This document shows, one piece after another, positions 29,091-37,625 of a stretch of DNA of 64,000 nt. The stretch is from assembly GCF_000296815.2 (NCBI RefSeq), contig NZ_CAIT01000007.1:434001-498000 (forward strand). The letters are read 5' to 3'. The notes beneath the pieces were generated by a model. The model was not told where the DNA came from. It searched no databases and saw nothing but the letters and a program-made list of their open reading frames with translations. A program made the position numbers and the translations under genes. Origin of the DNA: Fibrisoma limi BUZ 3 (lineage in GTDB: Bacteria; Bacteroidota; Bacteroidia; Cytophagales; Spirosomataceae). The stretch's first letter is position 1. Every line of letters starts with the position of its first letter.

Positions 29091-29655
29091 GCAGAAACGG
29101 TTTTTCGTTGGCCGGTCGCTCCAGCAGCTTCGTCAGAAAGTCCATCGGGCTGGGCGTATGGGTGAGGGCCACCAGCCCCGCGTCGTGAATAGCCGCCAGC
29201 AGAAACCCACAGGCCAGCCCTACCGATTCCATCACGTAATAATTGTTTCGCTTCTGATCGCCAACGGGTTCGTAGATTCGCCGAAACACCACGATCAGCC
29301 AGGGGGCCGTTTCGAGGAATGTTTTGCGCCAGTCCGTCCCGAGGGGTGCCAGGTCGGCCAGCCACTCCGGCGACATCCGCCCATTATAACTGCGGTACTC
29401 TTCAGCTTCGGCCGCTTCCCGAATCTGCTGCTTCAGGCCCGGATCGCCCACCACACAGAATGTCCATGGCTGCTTGTTCGCGCCCGACGGTGCCGTTGAT
29501 GCGGCCATGATTAACTGCTCGATGACCTCGCGCGGCACCGGCCGATCCGAAAAGTCGCGCACCGTCCGCCGACGGTTGACGTGTTCGTAAAACGCCCGGC
29601 TTCGGCTCAGTAGTTCATCGTCGGTGGGAATAAACGGGGGCTGATAAGGCAACAT
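29005..29655 (-). CDS. Nitroreductase-family flavoprotein, iodotyrosine deiodinase-like
   Basis: 216 residues from the ATG at 29655. FMN-binding nitroreductase fold: RRRTVRDFSDRPVP, TAPSGANKQPWTF and a C-terminal LLIPVGYPAPDATVPD. It resembles iodotyrosine deiodinase (IYD) along its length, including the active-site lid EEYRSYNGRMSPEW. The three residues that hold the amino-acid part of iodotyrosine in human IYD (Glu157, Tyr161, Lys182) correspond here to Glu86, Tyr90 and Lys111 with identical spacing, and the FMN-proximal Thr is kept in THTP. Likely reaction: reductive dehalogenation or reduction of halotyrosine-like phenols. Its 3' end overlaps the MerR gene by 86 bases. Confidence 0.85.
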   Translation of the reverse strand: MLPYQPPFIPTDDELLSRSRAFYEHVNRRRTVRDFSDRPVPREVIEQLIMAASTAPSGANKQPWTFCVVGDPGLKQQIREAAEAEEYRSYNGRMSPEWLADLAPLGTDWRKTFLETAPWLIVVFRRIYEPVGDQKRNNYYVMESVGLACGFLLAAIHDAGLVALTHTPSPMDFLTKLLERPANEKPFLLIPVGYPAPDATVPDIQRKPADQVIVWY

Positions 29656-29739
29656 ACAGGGAACCGTTAACCTAAACTTTATACGTGGCGCAAAACTAAC
29701 GGCCTTTCCGGATAGTTTTTTGCAAAACACTCAACGTAT

Positions 29740-30432
29740 ATGAAGACGGCACGAAACGTCGCGTGTCTGATCCCTTTTTACAACGAAGGGGAACGACTTT
29801 TCGACGTACTGAACGTAGTGACGCAGGTTTGTTCCATCACGCAGATTATCTGTATTGACGATGGTTCAGACGAGAACTGTTGTCCGGAAATTGAGGCCCG
29901 CTGGCCGCATATTGAGGTGATTCGACTGACCGAAAACCACGGGAAAGCCGGTGCCATCAAAGCCGGACTGTCTGCCGTACGCGAAGAACTGGTTTTACTC
30001 ATGGACGCCGATCTCCAGGATATCAGCCCCGCTGAACTGGAGCAGGCTATTCAGGCCATCCGGAACCACGACGAAGTTGATATGGTGATCCTGCGCCGGG
30101 TCCATGCCGATTGGTTCGTTAAATTTAATCGGGGCGACATTCTGCTGTCTGGCGAACGGATTATCCGCAAACGGGACCTCGATGCTATCTTTCAACAGAC
30201 GGTCGAGGGATTCCAGCTTGAAGTGGCCATTAACGAATACATGCAGCAGCACCGTAAAGTAGTACGGTGGTTTCCGTGGTCGGCAACGAACACCTACAAA
30301 ATGGACAAGCGCGGGCCGGTAGAAGGGTTTCTGAAAGACGCCCAGATGTACGCCGACATTGTAACGTACGTCGGGCCGGTGGCCTATGCCCGGCAGATGG
30401 TGACCTTCGCGCGAAAACCGCTGCGGAGTTGA
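29740..30432 (+). CDS. Family 2 glycosyltransferase (polyprenyl-phosphate sugar synthase type)
   Basis: 230 residues: GT-A fold with CLIPFYNEGERL at the N-terminus, IDDGSDEN (nucleotide-sugar site), HGKAGAIKAGL and the metal-binding LLMDADLQDISPAE. This resembles dolichol-phosphate mannose synthase-like enzymes that move a sugar from a nucleotide donor to a lipid carrier. There is no membrane segment. The C-terminal half diverges, so donor and acceptor are unknown. Divergent from the nitroreductase, 84 bases apart. Confidence 0.85.
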   Translation: MKTARNVACLIPFYNEGERLFDVLNVVTQVCSITQIICIDDGSDENCCPEIEARWPHIEVIRLTENHGKAGAIKAGLSAVREELVLLMDADLQDISPAELEQAIQAIRNHDEVDMVILRRVHADWFVKFNRGDILLSGERIIRKRDLDAIFQQTVEGFQLEVAINEYMQQHRKVVRWFPWSATNTYKMDKRGPVEGFLKDAQMYADIVTYVGPVAYARQMVTFARKPLRS

Positions 30433-30441
30433 TCGTTGATT

Positions 30442-30547
30442 GTGGAGTCAGGTTCAAAACCTGACTCCACCGTATTGTGAGGTCGGATGCTTACATCCGA
30501 CCCGTGAGGTTTCTCAAAACCTCGCTGGTCAGGTTTGGAACCTGACC
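30442..30547. repeat. Cluster of four tandem hairpins
   Basis: Four consecutive stem-loops fill the convergent spacer after the GT2 gene: 30442-30470 (13-bp stem, GTGGAGTCAGGTT), 30481-30502 (9 bp, GGTCGGATG), 30504-30525 (9 bp with one wobble, GTGAGGTTT) and 30527-30547 (9 bp, GGTCAGGTT). Loops are 3-4 bases. Stems 1 and 4 share GTCAGGTT. None is followed by a T-tract, so it looks like an array of palindromic repeat elements rather than a simple terminator. Confidence 0.8.
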
Positions 30548-30576
30548 TCACTCCCGAGCTGATCTCACTTCTGGCC

Positions 30577-32400
30577 TCATAGTGCCTTCATAAACGCGAC
30601 CAGCGCTTTTTTTTCAACGGGCGTCAGGTTCAGTTTGTCGTCCGGCAGGGTCTGATTCTCCAGGTTAAAACCCAGGCCGTTCCCTCCACCTTTGTTATAG
30701 AATTCAACCACCTCGTCGAGCGTCCGGTACACGCCGTTGTGCATATAGGGGGCTGTCTTTGCTACGTTGCGCAGGGTCGGGGTTTTGAATGCATACTTCA
30801 GTGCATCGATTTTCGTGTGTGCGTTACGTCCCAAATCCGGGTCGATTTCCGTTTCTGCGATGGTGGCCGGTACGCCAATCACCTCTGATTCGCTGTCGGT
30901 GTAGCCGGGTGGCACCGTACCGTTGAACAGGGGCATAAAATGGCAGATACCGCATTTGGCCTTGCCCATGAACAGGTTTAACCCGCGTACTTCCTCGGCC
31001 GACAACACCGTTTTCTGGCCCCGCATATAGCGATCGAAACGCGAGTCGAATGACAGCAGCGTCCGTTCGTAGCTCGCCAGCGCATTCTGAATTTGAAAAG
31101 GGTCAATCGGGCCGTTTTTGGTTGGAAACGCTTTTCTGAACAGAGCTACGTACGACGAATCGACCTGTAATTTTCTGGCTACCTCCTCCAGCGAACCGTC
31201 CATTTCACGGACGTTATGCACGACGTCGAACGACTGGTTTTCGAGCGACGACGCCCGCAGGTCGTAGAACTGCCCGGCCTGCAAAGCCGCGTTCAGCAAG
31301 GTGGGCGTATTGCGGCCGATGAGCCCCTGCCCCGTCAGGGTTTTGTTCTTTACCAGGCCGTCCGTAAAGGCTTTGTCGGGCTGGTGGCAGCTTATGCAGG
31401 CCCGTTGGTTATTGGCCGACAGCACCGGGTCGTAGAACAACCGCCGACCCAGTTCAATCTTGGCCGGATTCATCCGGGCATCGGCCGTAGCGGCATAGGC
31501 ATCCGGATCAAAGGCGTTGGCTGCGAACAGCGTTTCGGCATTGGGGCGCAGCGGGCGACGGTCCTTGAACGGTTCAATACCCAGTGTTTTCTGATACGTC
31601 AGCAGTTGTTTCGACATCGGATTGGCGTAGGTCGTGATGAAGTGCGCCCGGTCGAAGCTGTCGAAATCGGGGTGTTGATTCAGATAGTCGGCCGCTTGTT
31701 GGAACTGGTTGTCCAGGGCCGCGTACTCCGGCAAGTCCGTTCCGAACTGGGTCAGGTATGTCCGCATCGACGTTAGCACCACGGCTGCTTCGGGCATGGC
31801 GGTCTGGCACAGGGGCGTATCAAAACCAGCCATCCCGAGCGAAATGATCCGGAATACTTCAAGCCGCAGAAGATCGAAGATGTGCGCATCGGTGAAGTCG
31901 GTAGCCACCCAGAGCGTCTGGTAGCGACTGACTTCACTGGACAGTTTTTTCACTTCCCGCACCAGATCAGCCCGGCGGGCCGGATCGAATGTCGGGTACA
32001 GATATTCTTCAATGACCTGTAAGCCCTCCGGCTCGAACAGTTTATTTTCTTCAACCTCTATTTCCGGCAAGGGAGGTCCGTTGACCAGCCGCGACCTAGC
32101 CGGGAAGAAGTATTCGGTGAAGGACTCAATTCGCTTATAAGCTACCCGGCAGGCCAGAAACGCCCGCCGGAGCGAATCGACCGACTGGCTGCGTTCGGTT
32201 AGAGGCAGCAGTTGATGCTTCGTCAGGTCGGCTAACTGCTGTATGTTCTGGCTAACCTGCTGCTTGATTTGCGCGACCGGCGACAAGAAGGGCCGATTAG
32301 CACGCATCAGTAGACTCAACACCAGTACCCAGACGACGGTGACACTCAGCAGCGTCAGCAGGAGTCGAATCGGATGTTTCTGCATGGTTGTCGAAAACAA
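30577..32400 (-). CDS. Diheme cytochrome c peroxidase with helical N-terminal domain (copy B)
   Basis: 607 residues (an internal ATG five codons in is also possible). An N-terminal membrane anchor is followed by about 250 helical residues resembling an imelysin-like bundle (RVAYKRIESFTEYF, then EPEGLQVIEEYLYP), then a MauG/CcpA-type domain with two heme sites: Cys335-Cys338-His339 in CISCHQPDKAF and Cys483-Cys486-His487 in CGICHFMPLFNG. The C-terminus has KTPTLRNVAKTAPYMHNG. Periplasmic reduction of peroxide or another heme oxidation is likely. It follows the PhoX-like gene B by 52 bases and is paralogous to copy A upstream. Confidence 0.88.
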   Translation of the reverse strand: MFSTTMQKHPIRLLLTLLSVTVVWVLVLSLLMRANRPFLSPVAQIKQQVSQNIQQLADLTKHQLLPLTERSQSVDSLRRAFLACRVAYKRIESFTEYFFPARSRLVNGPPLPEIEVEENKLFEPEGLQVIEEYLYPTFDPARRADLVREVKKLSSEVSRYQTLWVATDFTDAHIFDLLRLEVFRIISLGMAGFDTPLCQTAMPEAAVVLTSMRTYLTQFGTDLPEYAALDNQFQQAADYLNQHPDFDSFDRAHFITTYANPMSKQLLTYQKTLGIEPFKDRRPLRPNAETLFAANAFDPDAYAATADARMNPAKIELGRRLFYDPVLSANNQRACISCHQPDKAFTDGLVKNKTLTGQGLIGRNTPTLLNAALQAGQFYDLRASSLENQSFDVVHNVREMDGSLEEVARKLQVDSSYVALFRKAFPTKNGPIDPFQIQNALASYERTLLSFDSRFDRYMRGQKTVLSAEEVRGLNLFMGKAKCGICHFMPLFNGTVPPGYTDSESEVIGVPATIAETEIDPDLGRNAHTKIDALKYAFKTPTLRNVAKTAPYMHNGVYRTLDEVVEFYNKGGGNGLGFNLENQTLPDDKLNLTPVEKKALVAFMKAL

Positions 32401-32452
32401 CGAACCCCTCGACCCGACGACCGAAAGGTGATACGACTACATATCGGTCAAC

Positions 32453-33931
32453 CTAACGGGCTAGTCCTCGCACAATGATTGTCTGCCCTCCTTCGGTGTA
32501 TGAGCCGGTTGCACCATCTGATATGCTGACCGCCTTGGTTACCGAACTGCCATCGGCGTTGCTGAATTTCATGTCGCGCCAGGTGTGAACGTGCAGGTTG
32601 ACCAGAAACGTATTGGGTACGCCAATGATATCGGAGATGTCGAGCATGGCGCCATATTCCCAGGAGCCGAGATTAGGTACGTTTGTTGAATTGTATTTGG
32701 CGTTGAAAGTCGACTCCGCACGACGGTGATTCATTTCCAGTACGGGTTTATTCTGTCCCGAAGCCAGACTGTATTGCCAGATTCGGGCGTCGTGCTTATT
32801 ACCCGGATAAAACGAATCTGAATCTTCCTGGATGTAAACGTAGTTCTCCGTCGCGCACAGGTTGTCGGGGTTGACAATGCTGTTACCCGGATCAACTTCG
32901 CCGTCAATCAGCGGGGTCAGTTTGCCCGCCAGCGGATTAGCCGCGTCCAGCGCCAGTTTATAAACGCGGCCCCACATTGTCTTACCGACGGCCGGCCCCT
33001 GCGCGATTCCGGTCACGGAGAAAAACACCTCCCGGCTATTAGGCCCGCCCCCTTTGCGGTAATCGACATCTTCGATTCGGGCAAACTGGATAGCTTTCTT
33101 CTCGACCGACTGCGCAGCAATCTGCCCACCCGTAGCTTGTTTAGGACTGTCCACTTCGACAAACTCAACGTCGTACGTCTGACCAACTTTCAGGTTTGTT
33201 TCGACGGGGTCCTGGTTCCGGGTGCGTAAGAAATATAGTTTGCCGTTTTGCAGGTCGCCTACCGTATTGGCTACATACGCCAGCAGTTGACCGTTGCCGT
33301 CGTCTTCCCCGATGATAATGACCGTTTTTCCGGCAAACGCATCTTTGGGCAGCGGTACGGCATTTTCCATCGAAGCCTTACCCAACGCCGGTAGTACACG
33401 ATTCTGATTTTTTTTATCGGGCGTCCCGATCGGGCTGATAGCCTGCACCATCGATTCGGGACCACTTTCACCAGCCGTCAGGAACAGCGGCCCAAAACCG
33501 TGTATGTCGGGGGTGGCTAACGTAGCTGAACAAAGCCGCCACAGGCTGCCGTCATGATCCAGCAGGTATTCGCCTTTGACGGGCTTGAACGTACTGTCCA
33601 GCGTAATCCGTGAAACGGACCGTAGGTATTCGTGATTGGTAATAAAGAAGTAGCCCCGGCTATTTGGGTCTTTCATCAGCCCAGCCCCATCGGGTTGTCC
33701 GCCGTACACATACGTCGGTGAGCGCTCCAGCTTGTCGTCCGAACTAAGCAGGGCGTTCACCTGCAGCGTTTCAAAACCCGGCATCGTTTTGACCAGCACG
33801 GGCGTAACCGAATAATCGCCCAGTACAATGTTGTTCTGCTCAACAGCGGGACTTTCCTCACGGGTACAGGCAGTTATGCCCAACAACAGCAGGGCTAGGG
33901 CAGCCGATGCGGACTGGCTGAAAATGCGCAT
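32453..33931 (-). CDS. PhoX/DUF839-like lipoprotein (copy B)
   Basis: 492-residue lipoprotein (lipobox GITAC, Cys22) with the PhoX (DUF839) beta-propeller pattern: YFFITNHEYLRSVSRI, WRLCSATL, NPDNLCATENYVYIQED and a C-terminal WEYGAMLDISDI. PhoX enzymes are calcium/iron phosphomonoesterases. In the motif corresponding to FMTCGESG of copy A this copy reads FLTAGESG, losing the Cys, which may be a metal ligand. It is first in the pair with peroxidase B. Function as a phosphatase is unproven; homologues are also found as uncharacterised surface lipoproteins. Confidence 0.78.
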   Translation of the reverse strand: MRIFSQSASAALALLLLGITACTREESPAVEQNNIVLGDYSVTPVLVKTMPGFETLQVNALLSSDDKLERSPTYVYGGQPDGAGLMKDPNSRGYFFITNHEYLRSVSRITLDSTFKPVKGEYLLDHDGSLWRLCSATLATPDIHGFGPLFLTAGESGPESMVQAISPIGTPDKKNQNRVLPALGKASMENAVPLPKDAFAGKTVIIIGEDDGNGQLLAYVANTVGDLQNGKLYFLRTRNQDPVETNLKVGQTYDVEFVEVDSPKQATGGQIAAQSVEKKAIQFARIEDVDYRKGGGPNSREVFFSVTGIAQGPAVGKTMWGRVYKLALDAANPLAGKLTPLIDGEVDPGNSIVNPDNLCATENYVYIQEDSDSFYPGNKHDARIWQYSLASGQNKPVLEMNHRRAESTFNAKYNSTNVPNLGSWEYGAMLDISDIIGVPNTFLVNLHVHTWRDMKFSNADGSSVTKAVSISDGATGSYTEGGQTIIVRGLAR

Positions 33932-34045
33932 ACGTACAAAGTTGAGATGGGTAACTATTTACAAATCTACTAAGTACTTTGCACTTTCATATGATGTCGT
34001 AAGTCCTACCGTTGGGTAGCTACGGGCAGAGACCTATAATTTCGC

Positions 34046-35869
34046 TTACAAAGCCTTCATGAACGCGACCAGCGCCTGCTTTTCGATGGCGGTCAGATTC
34101 AGTTTATCAAACGGTAGCGTCTGGTTCTCAAGATTGAAACCTAAGCCATTACCACCCCCTTTGTCGTAGAACTCAATCACGTCGTCCAACGTCCGGTATA
34201 CGCCGTTGTGCATGTAGGGTGCCGTTGAAGCAGCGTGGCGAACAGTCGGCGTTTTGAAGGCGTAACGGTGCGGTTCGCGTTTGGTGAGCACAAATTTTCC
34301 TACGTCCGGATCAACCAGTTTGCCATCGGCGGTGGCCGGAGTACCGAGCACCTCGCTCTCGGTTTCCTGATAGGCCGGCGGAACCGTACCGTTGAACAAG
34401 GGGAAAAAGTGACAGGTCGCGCACTTGGCCTTTCCCATAAACAGATTGAACCCAAGCTTTTCCTCGGCCGTTAACGCTACCGGCTGATTGCGCAGATACC
34501 GGTCCACCCGCGAGTCGAGACTCACCAGCGACCGGACGTAGCTGGCCACGGCATTCTTCAGCGTCTGTTCCGTCACGCCTTCTTTGTAGGACTTTGCAAA
34601 CAGCGCTTTGTACGTTGGGTTTTCCTGCAGTGCCTTTACAGCCTGGGGCAGTGACCCGTGCATCTCCTCGGTATTTTGGATTACGTCGCTGGCCTGATCC
34701 TCCAGAAAGACGACCCGTGAGTCGGCAAACTGTGCTGCCTGTAGAGCCGCATTGAGCAGTGTTGGTGCGTTTCGGGCAATACGTCGGCCACCAACGCCCA
34801 CGGCCAGGCTCTTGTGTTCGCCGTCTGTAAACGCCTTGTCGGGCTGGTGGCAGGTCGCGCAGGTACGTCCCGGCTGACCCGACAGAATCGGGTCATAGAA
34901 CAGCATTTTTCCCAGCGCCACCCGTTCGGGAGTTGACCGCTGGTCGTTGAAATTCACGAAGTAGTTCGGGTCGAATGCATTGACATCAATGAGCGTACGG
35001 GCCGTCGTTGACAGCAGGCGAGACTCCTTGAAAACCGGAATTTGCAGCGCCTGCTGGGCATCGACAATCAGTCCGCTCAACACGTTCGCTTCCTGTCTGA
35101 TGAACGTAAGCCGATCGAAGTCATTGAAGCTGCGGGCGGTTTGCAGCGATTTTACGGCGCTGGCAAAAGCGTTGTCCAACCGCTGAGCAAGTTCAGGATT
35201 CCGGGTAGCCAGTCGATAATGAGTGAGTTGCTGTTGCAGACTGTTAAGCGCACTCACCGCTTCGGGCAGCGAGTGAAAAGCAACCGGCGAGTCGAAGCCG
35301 GTGATGCCGAGGGTAATGATCCGGAACACCTCCAGCCGCACAGCATCGAACACGTGGCTATCAGTGAGTTCATTGTTCTCGGAGATTTTTCGGAGCCGGT
35401 TCACGTTCGAACGGAGCAGGTCCGCCTGGTGTACCGCGTCGGCGTGGCTGGCGGTATCAAGCACCGGAAACACCAGTTCTTCCAGTACCTGAAATCCCTC
35501 CGGCTCGTTGACCCGCAGGTCGTCATCTACTTCCGGGATGTTCGGGCCGTTGAGCGCCCGGGTGGTTTCGGGGCTGTAGTACGTCGACAAAAATTCGATT
35601 CGTTTATAAGCCAGTCGCGCCTGTTGGAATGCCGACTGGACAACCGCTGTCGGTTGGCGCTGCCCGATGGCCCGTTGAAGCTGACTGACGGCGCTGTCCA
35701 GCTCAGTAATTTCCTGCATGAACTGTGTCTTCACAGCCTCAGCCGGTTTTGGTTGCGGCCTCAGCCAGAAATAAAGAGCCGTTAGCAGGGCTGCACCCAG
35801 AATAAGAAAGGCAATCGGCCGGAGCCGAAACCGAGATTTGGTATTGGTGTCTGTGGTTACTGGAATCAT
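34046..35869 (-). CDS. Diheme cytochrome c peroxidase with helical N-terminal domain (copy A)
   Basis: 607 residues from the ATG at 35869, the same length as copy B; the frame is open to 35932 but that extension would be read through a terminator hairpin. Architecture as in copy B: membrane anchor, imelysin-like helical part (RLAYKRIEFLSTYY, EPEGFQVLEELVFP) and two heme sites, Cys337 in CATCHQPDKAF and Cys483 in CATCHFFPLFNG. Follows PhoX-like gene A by 84 bases, with an intrinsic terminator in the gap. The two copies clearly come from duplication of the whole pair. Confidence 0.88.
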   Translation of the reverse strand: MIPVTTDTNTKSRFRLRPIAFLILGAALLTALYFWLRPQPKPAEAVKTQFMQEITELDSAVSQLQRAIGQRQPTAVVQSAFQQARLAYKRIEFLSTYYSPETTRALNGPNIPEVDDDLRVNEPEGFQVLEELVFPVLDTASHADAVHQADLLRSNVNRLRKISENNELTDSHVFDAVRLEVFRIITLGITGFDSPVAFHSLPEAVSALNSLQQQLTHYRLATRNPELAQRLDNAFASAVKSLQTARSFNDFDRLTFIRQEANVLSGLIVDAQQALQIPVFKESRLLSTTARTLIDVNAFDPNYFVNFNDQRSTPERVALGKMLFYDPILSGQPGRTCATCHQPDKAFTDGEHKSLAVGVGGRRIARNAPTLLNAALQAAQFADSRVVFLEDQASDVIQNTEEMHGSLPQAVKALQENPTYKALFAKSYKEGVTEQTLKNAVASYVRSLVSLDSRVDRYLRNQPVALTAEEKLGFNLFMGKAKCATCHFFPLFNGTVPPAYQETESEVLGTPATADGKLVDPDVGKFVLTKREPHRYAFKTPTVRHAASTAPYMHNGVYRTLDDVIEFYDKGGGNGLGFNLENQTLPFDKLNLTAIEKQALVAFMKAL

Positions 35870-35897
35870 AGCGTTGATGAACAAATGAACCGGATAT

Positions 35898-35930
35898 AAA
35901 AAGCCTGACCGGTACGGAGTCCAGTCAGGC
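35898..35930 (-). terminator. Intrinsic terminator between PhoX-like A and peroxidase A
   Basis: Minus-strand GCCTGAC (35930-35924) and GTCAGGC (35909-35903) form a 7-bp stem followed directly by TTTTTAT, in the 84-base gap between the two genes. It would end or attenuate transcription after the PhoX-like gene, so peroxidase A may be expressed at a lower level or from its own promoter. Confidence 0.7.
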
Positions 35931-35953
35931 ATAGTTACTATACGTTCGTCGGC

Positions 35954-37423
35954 TTAGCGCGGCAGCCCTTCGACGATGACAATCTGGCTTGCCTGACGCT
36001 CGGCTTTACGTTTTGACCCGCCATCTACGCCAGCGTATTTGGCATCCGTCCAGGTGTGCGGCTGAATGCACAGCATGAACGTGTTCGGGCGACCAGTTAC
36101 ATCAGAAATATCAACCATGGCCCCGTATTCCCAATCGCCAAACTTCGACGTACCCCCTACGTTATATTTAGCCGCATCGGGAGCAGTCCGGCGATGATCC
36201 AGTTCCAGTACTTTGGTCAGGGCACCAGTCGTCAGGTTATACTGATAGACGTACGAATCGTGCTTTTCATCCCCGTATCCGTTCGGGTCTTCCTGCGTGT
36301 AGAGGTAGTTTTTGGTTACGCAGATGTTGTCAACATTCTGGAACTCCTTGGCGATACCGTTACGGTCGTCGCCATCCAGCACAACCTGAAGCTTACCTTT
36401 GAGAGGATCGTTCGGGTCCAGCATCAGCTTGTAAACTCGGCCATATTTAGTACGTGAGTAGTCGGCATTGGCTCCCGAAGTAGCCTGACCCGTTACGTTA
36501 AAATAAAGTTCGCGACCCACGTTATCTTTCCGGTAGTCAAGATCTTCAACACGACCAAACTTCATAGCTTTCAGTTCGTTAACCTTCGCGTTGATCTGCG
36601 CCCCCGACAGGGTTTTGTGGTTCTCGATCTTAACAAATTCGACATCGTGTACATCACCCGCTTTCATGTCCATCTCACGCTGGTTGTTGTCCTTGCGCTT
36701 CAGCATGTAGAGTGAGCCATTTTCCAGATCGCCAGGTTTATCAGAAACGTACAGGGCCACCTGACCACCGTTTGTGGCGGAATCATCGTCGCCAATGATG
36801 ATAACCGTCTTGCCCGGATAAGCGGTCTTAGGCAGCGGCACAGCGTTTTCGGCACTCCAGCGACCCAGCGCTTCTACTTCGCGGGAGATAGCGGCCTGCT
36901 GTGGATCAGCGTCAACCCGCAAAGCGTGCGTACGCGACTCTTCGCCACTTTCACCACAAGTCATGAAATAAGGCCCGAACCCATGTTCGACCGGCGTAAC
37001 GAGCGTCGCTGAACACAGACGCCACTGACCACCGTCAGAGTTCAGTACGTATTCTCCCTTAACCGGCTTGAAGGATTTGTCGAGCGTGATGCGCGACACG
37101 GAGAAATTATCCTCGTGGTTAACCATGATGGAGTAGGTACCGTCCGGATTCTGGAACAGACCTGCTCCGTCTGCCGAACCGCCGAAAACGAAATTAGGCG
37201 ACTGTTCGAGTTTGTCGTCGCTGCTGATGAGTGAGTAGATTTTGATGGCGTCGGCGTTCAAACGTCCGCCCGCTCCCGCGATTGGCCGTACCAGCGCCGG
37301 CGTTACAGACGTGTTCTGAAGAGTAATGGCAGGGCTGTTCGGATCGCGGTGGTCAGTACAGGCCGACACCGCCAGCAACGTCAGTGCTGTAGTTGTTGAG
37401 AGTAAACGTTTGCTACGATACAT
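35954..37423 (-). CDS. PhoX/DUF839-like lipoprotein (copy A)
   Basis: 489-residue lipoprotein (lipobox AVSAC, Cys22) with the same PhoX-like motifs as copy B: IMVNHEDNFSVSRI, WRLCSATL, PYFMTCGESGEES (Cys156), NVDNICVTKNYLYTQEDPNG and WEYGAMVDISDV. Copies A and B align over their full length. It heads the module; a candidate -7 box (minus-strand TAATTTTG, 37561-37554) lies 130 bases upstream. Possible calcium/iron phosphatase exposed at the periplasm or surface. Confidence 0.8.
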   Translation of the reverse strand: MYRSKRLLSTTTALTLLAVSACTDHRDPNSPAITLQNTSVTPALVRPIAGAGGRLNADAIKIYSLISSDDKLEQSPNFVFGGSADGAGLFQNPDGTYSIMVNHEDNFSVSRITLDKSFKPVKGEYVLNSDGGQWRLCSATLVTPVEHGFGPYFMTCGESGEESRTHALRVDADPQQAAISREVEALGRWSAENAVPLPKTAYPGKTVIIIGDDDSATNGGQVALYVSDKPGDLENGSLYMLKRKDNNQREMDMKAGDVHDVEFVKIENHKTLSGAQINAKVNELKAMKFGRVEDLDYRKDNVGRELYFNVTGQATSGANADYSRTKYGRVYKLMLDPNDPLKGKLQVVLDGDDRNGIAKEFQNVDNICVTKNYLYTQEDPNGYGDEKHDSYVYQYNLTTGALTKVLELDHRRTAPDAAKYNVGGTSKFGDWEYGAMVDISDVTGRPNTFMLCIQPHTWTDAKYAGVDGGSKRKAERQASQIVIVEGLPR

Positions 37424-37625
37424 AGCTAGAGTACGAGTATGAAAGTTTAGACAAAGTAACTCAGCACCCTTTACCTGAATATTACACCAATGTTACATGA
37501 CTGCTAAGGTTAGTGAAGATTTATAACAAAAAATTCATATGCATCTGCTTGCACAAAATTACGCCATCCATAAAATCACTAAACTTGCACTGGCTTGTGT
37601 CTGAGCTGGCTTTACCCACCGATTT

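Noticed and set aside
30442-30470. GGTTCAAAACC segment resembling a tRNA T-arm
   Set aside because: It is a simple hairpin; no acceptor, D or anticodon arms can be placed. No tRNA gene was found in the window.
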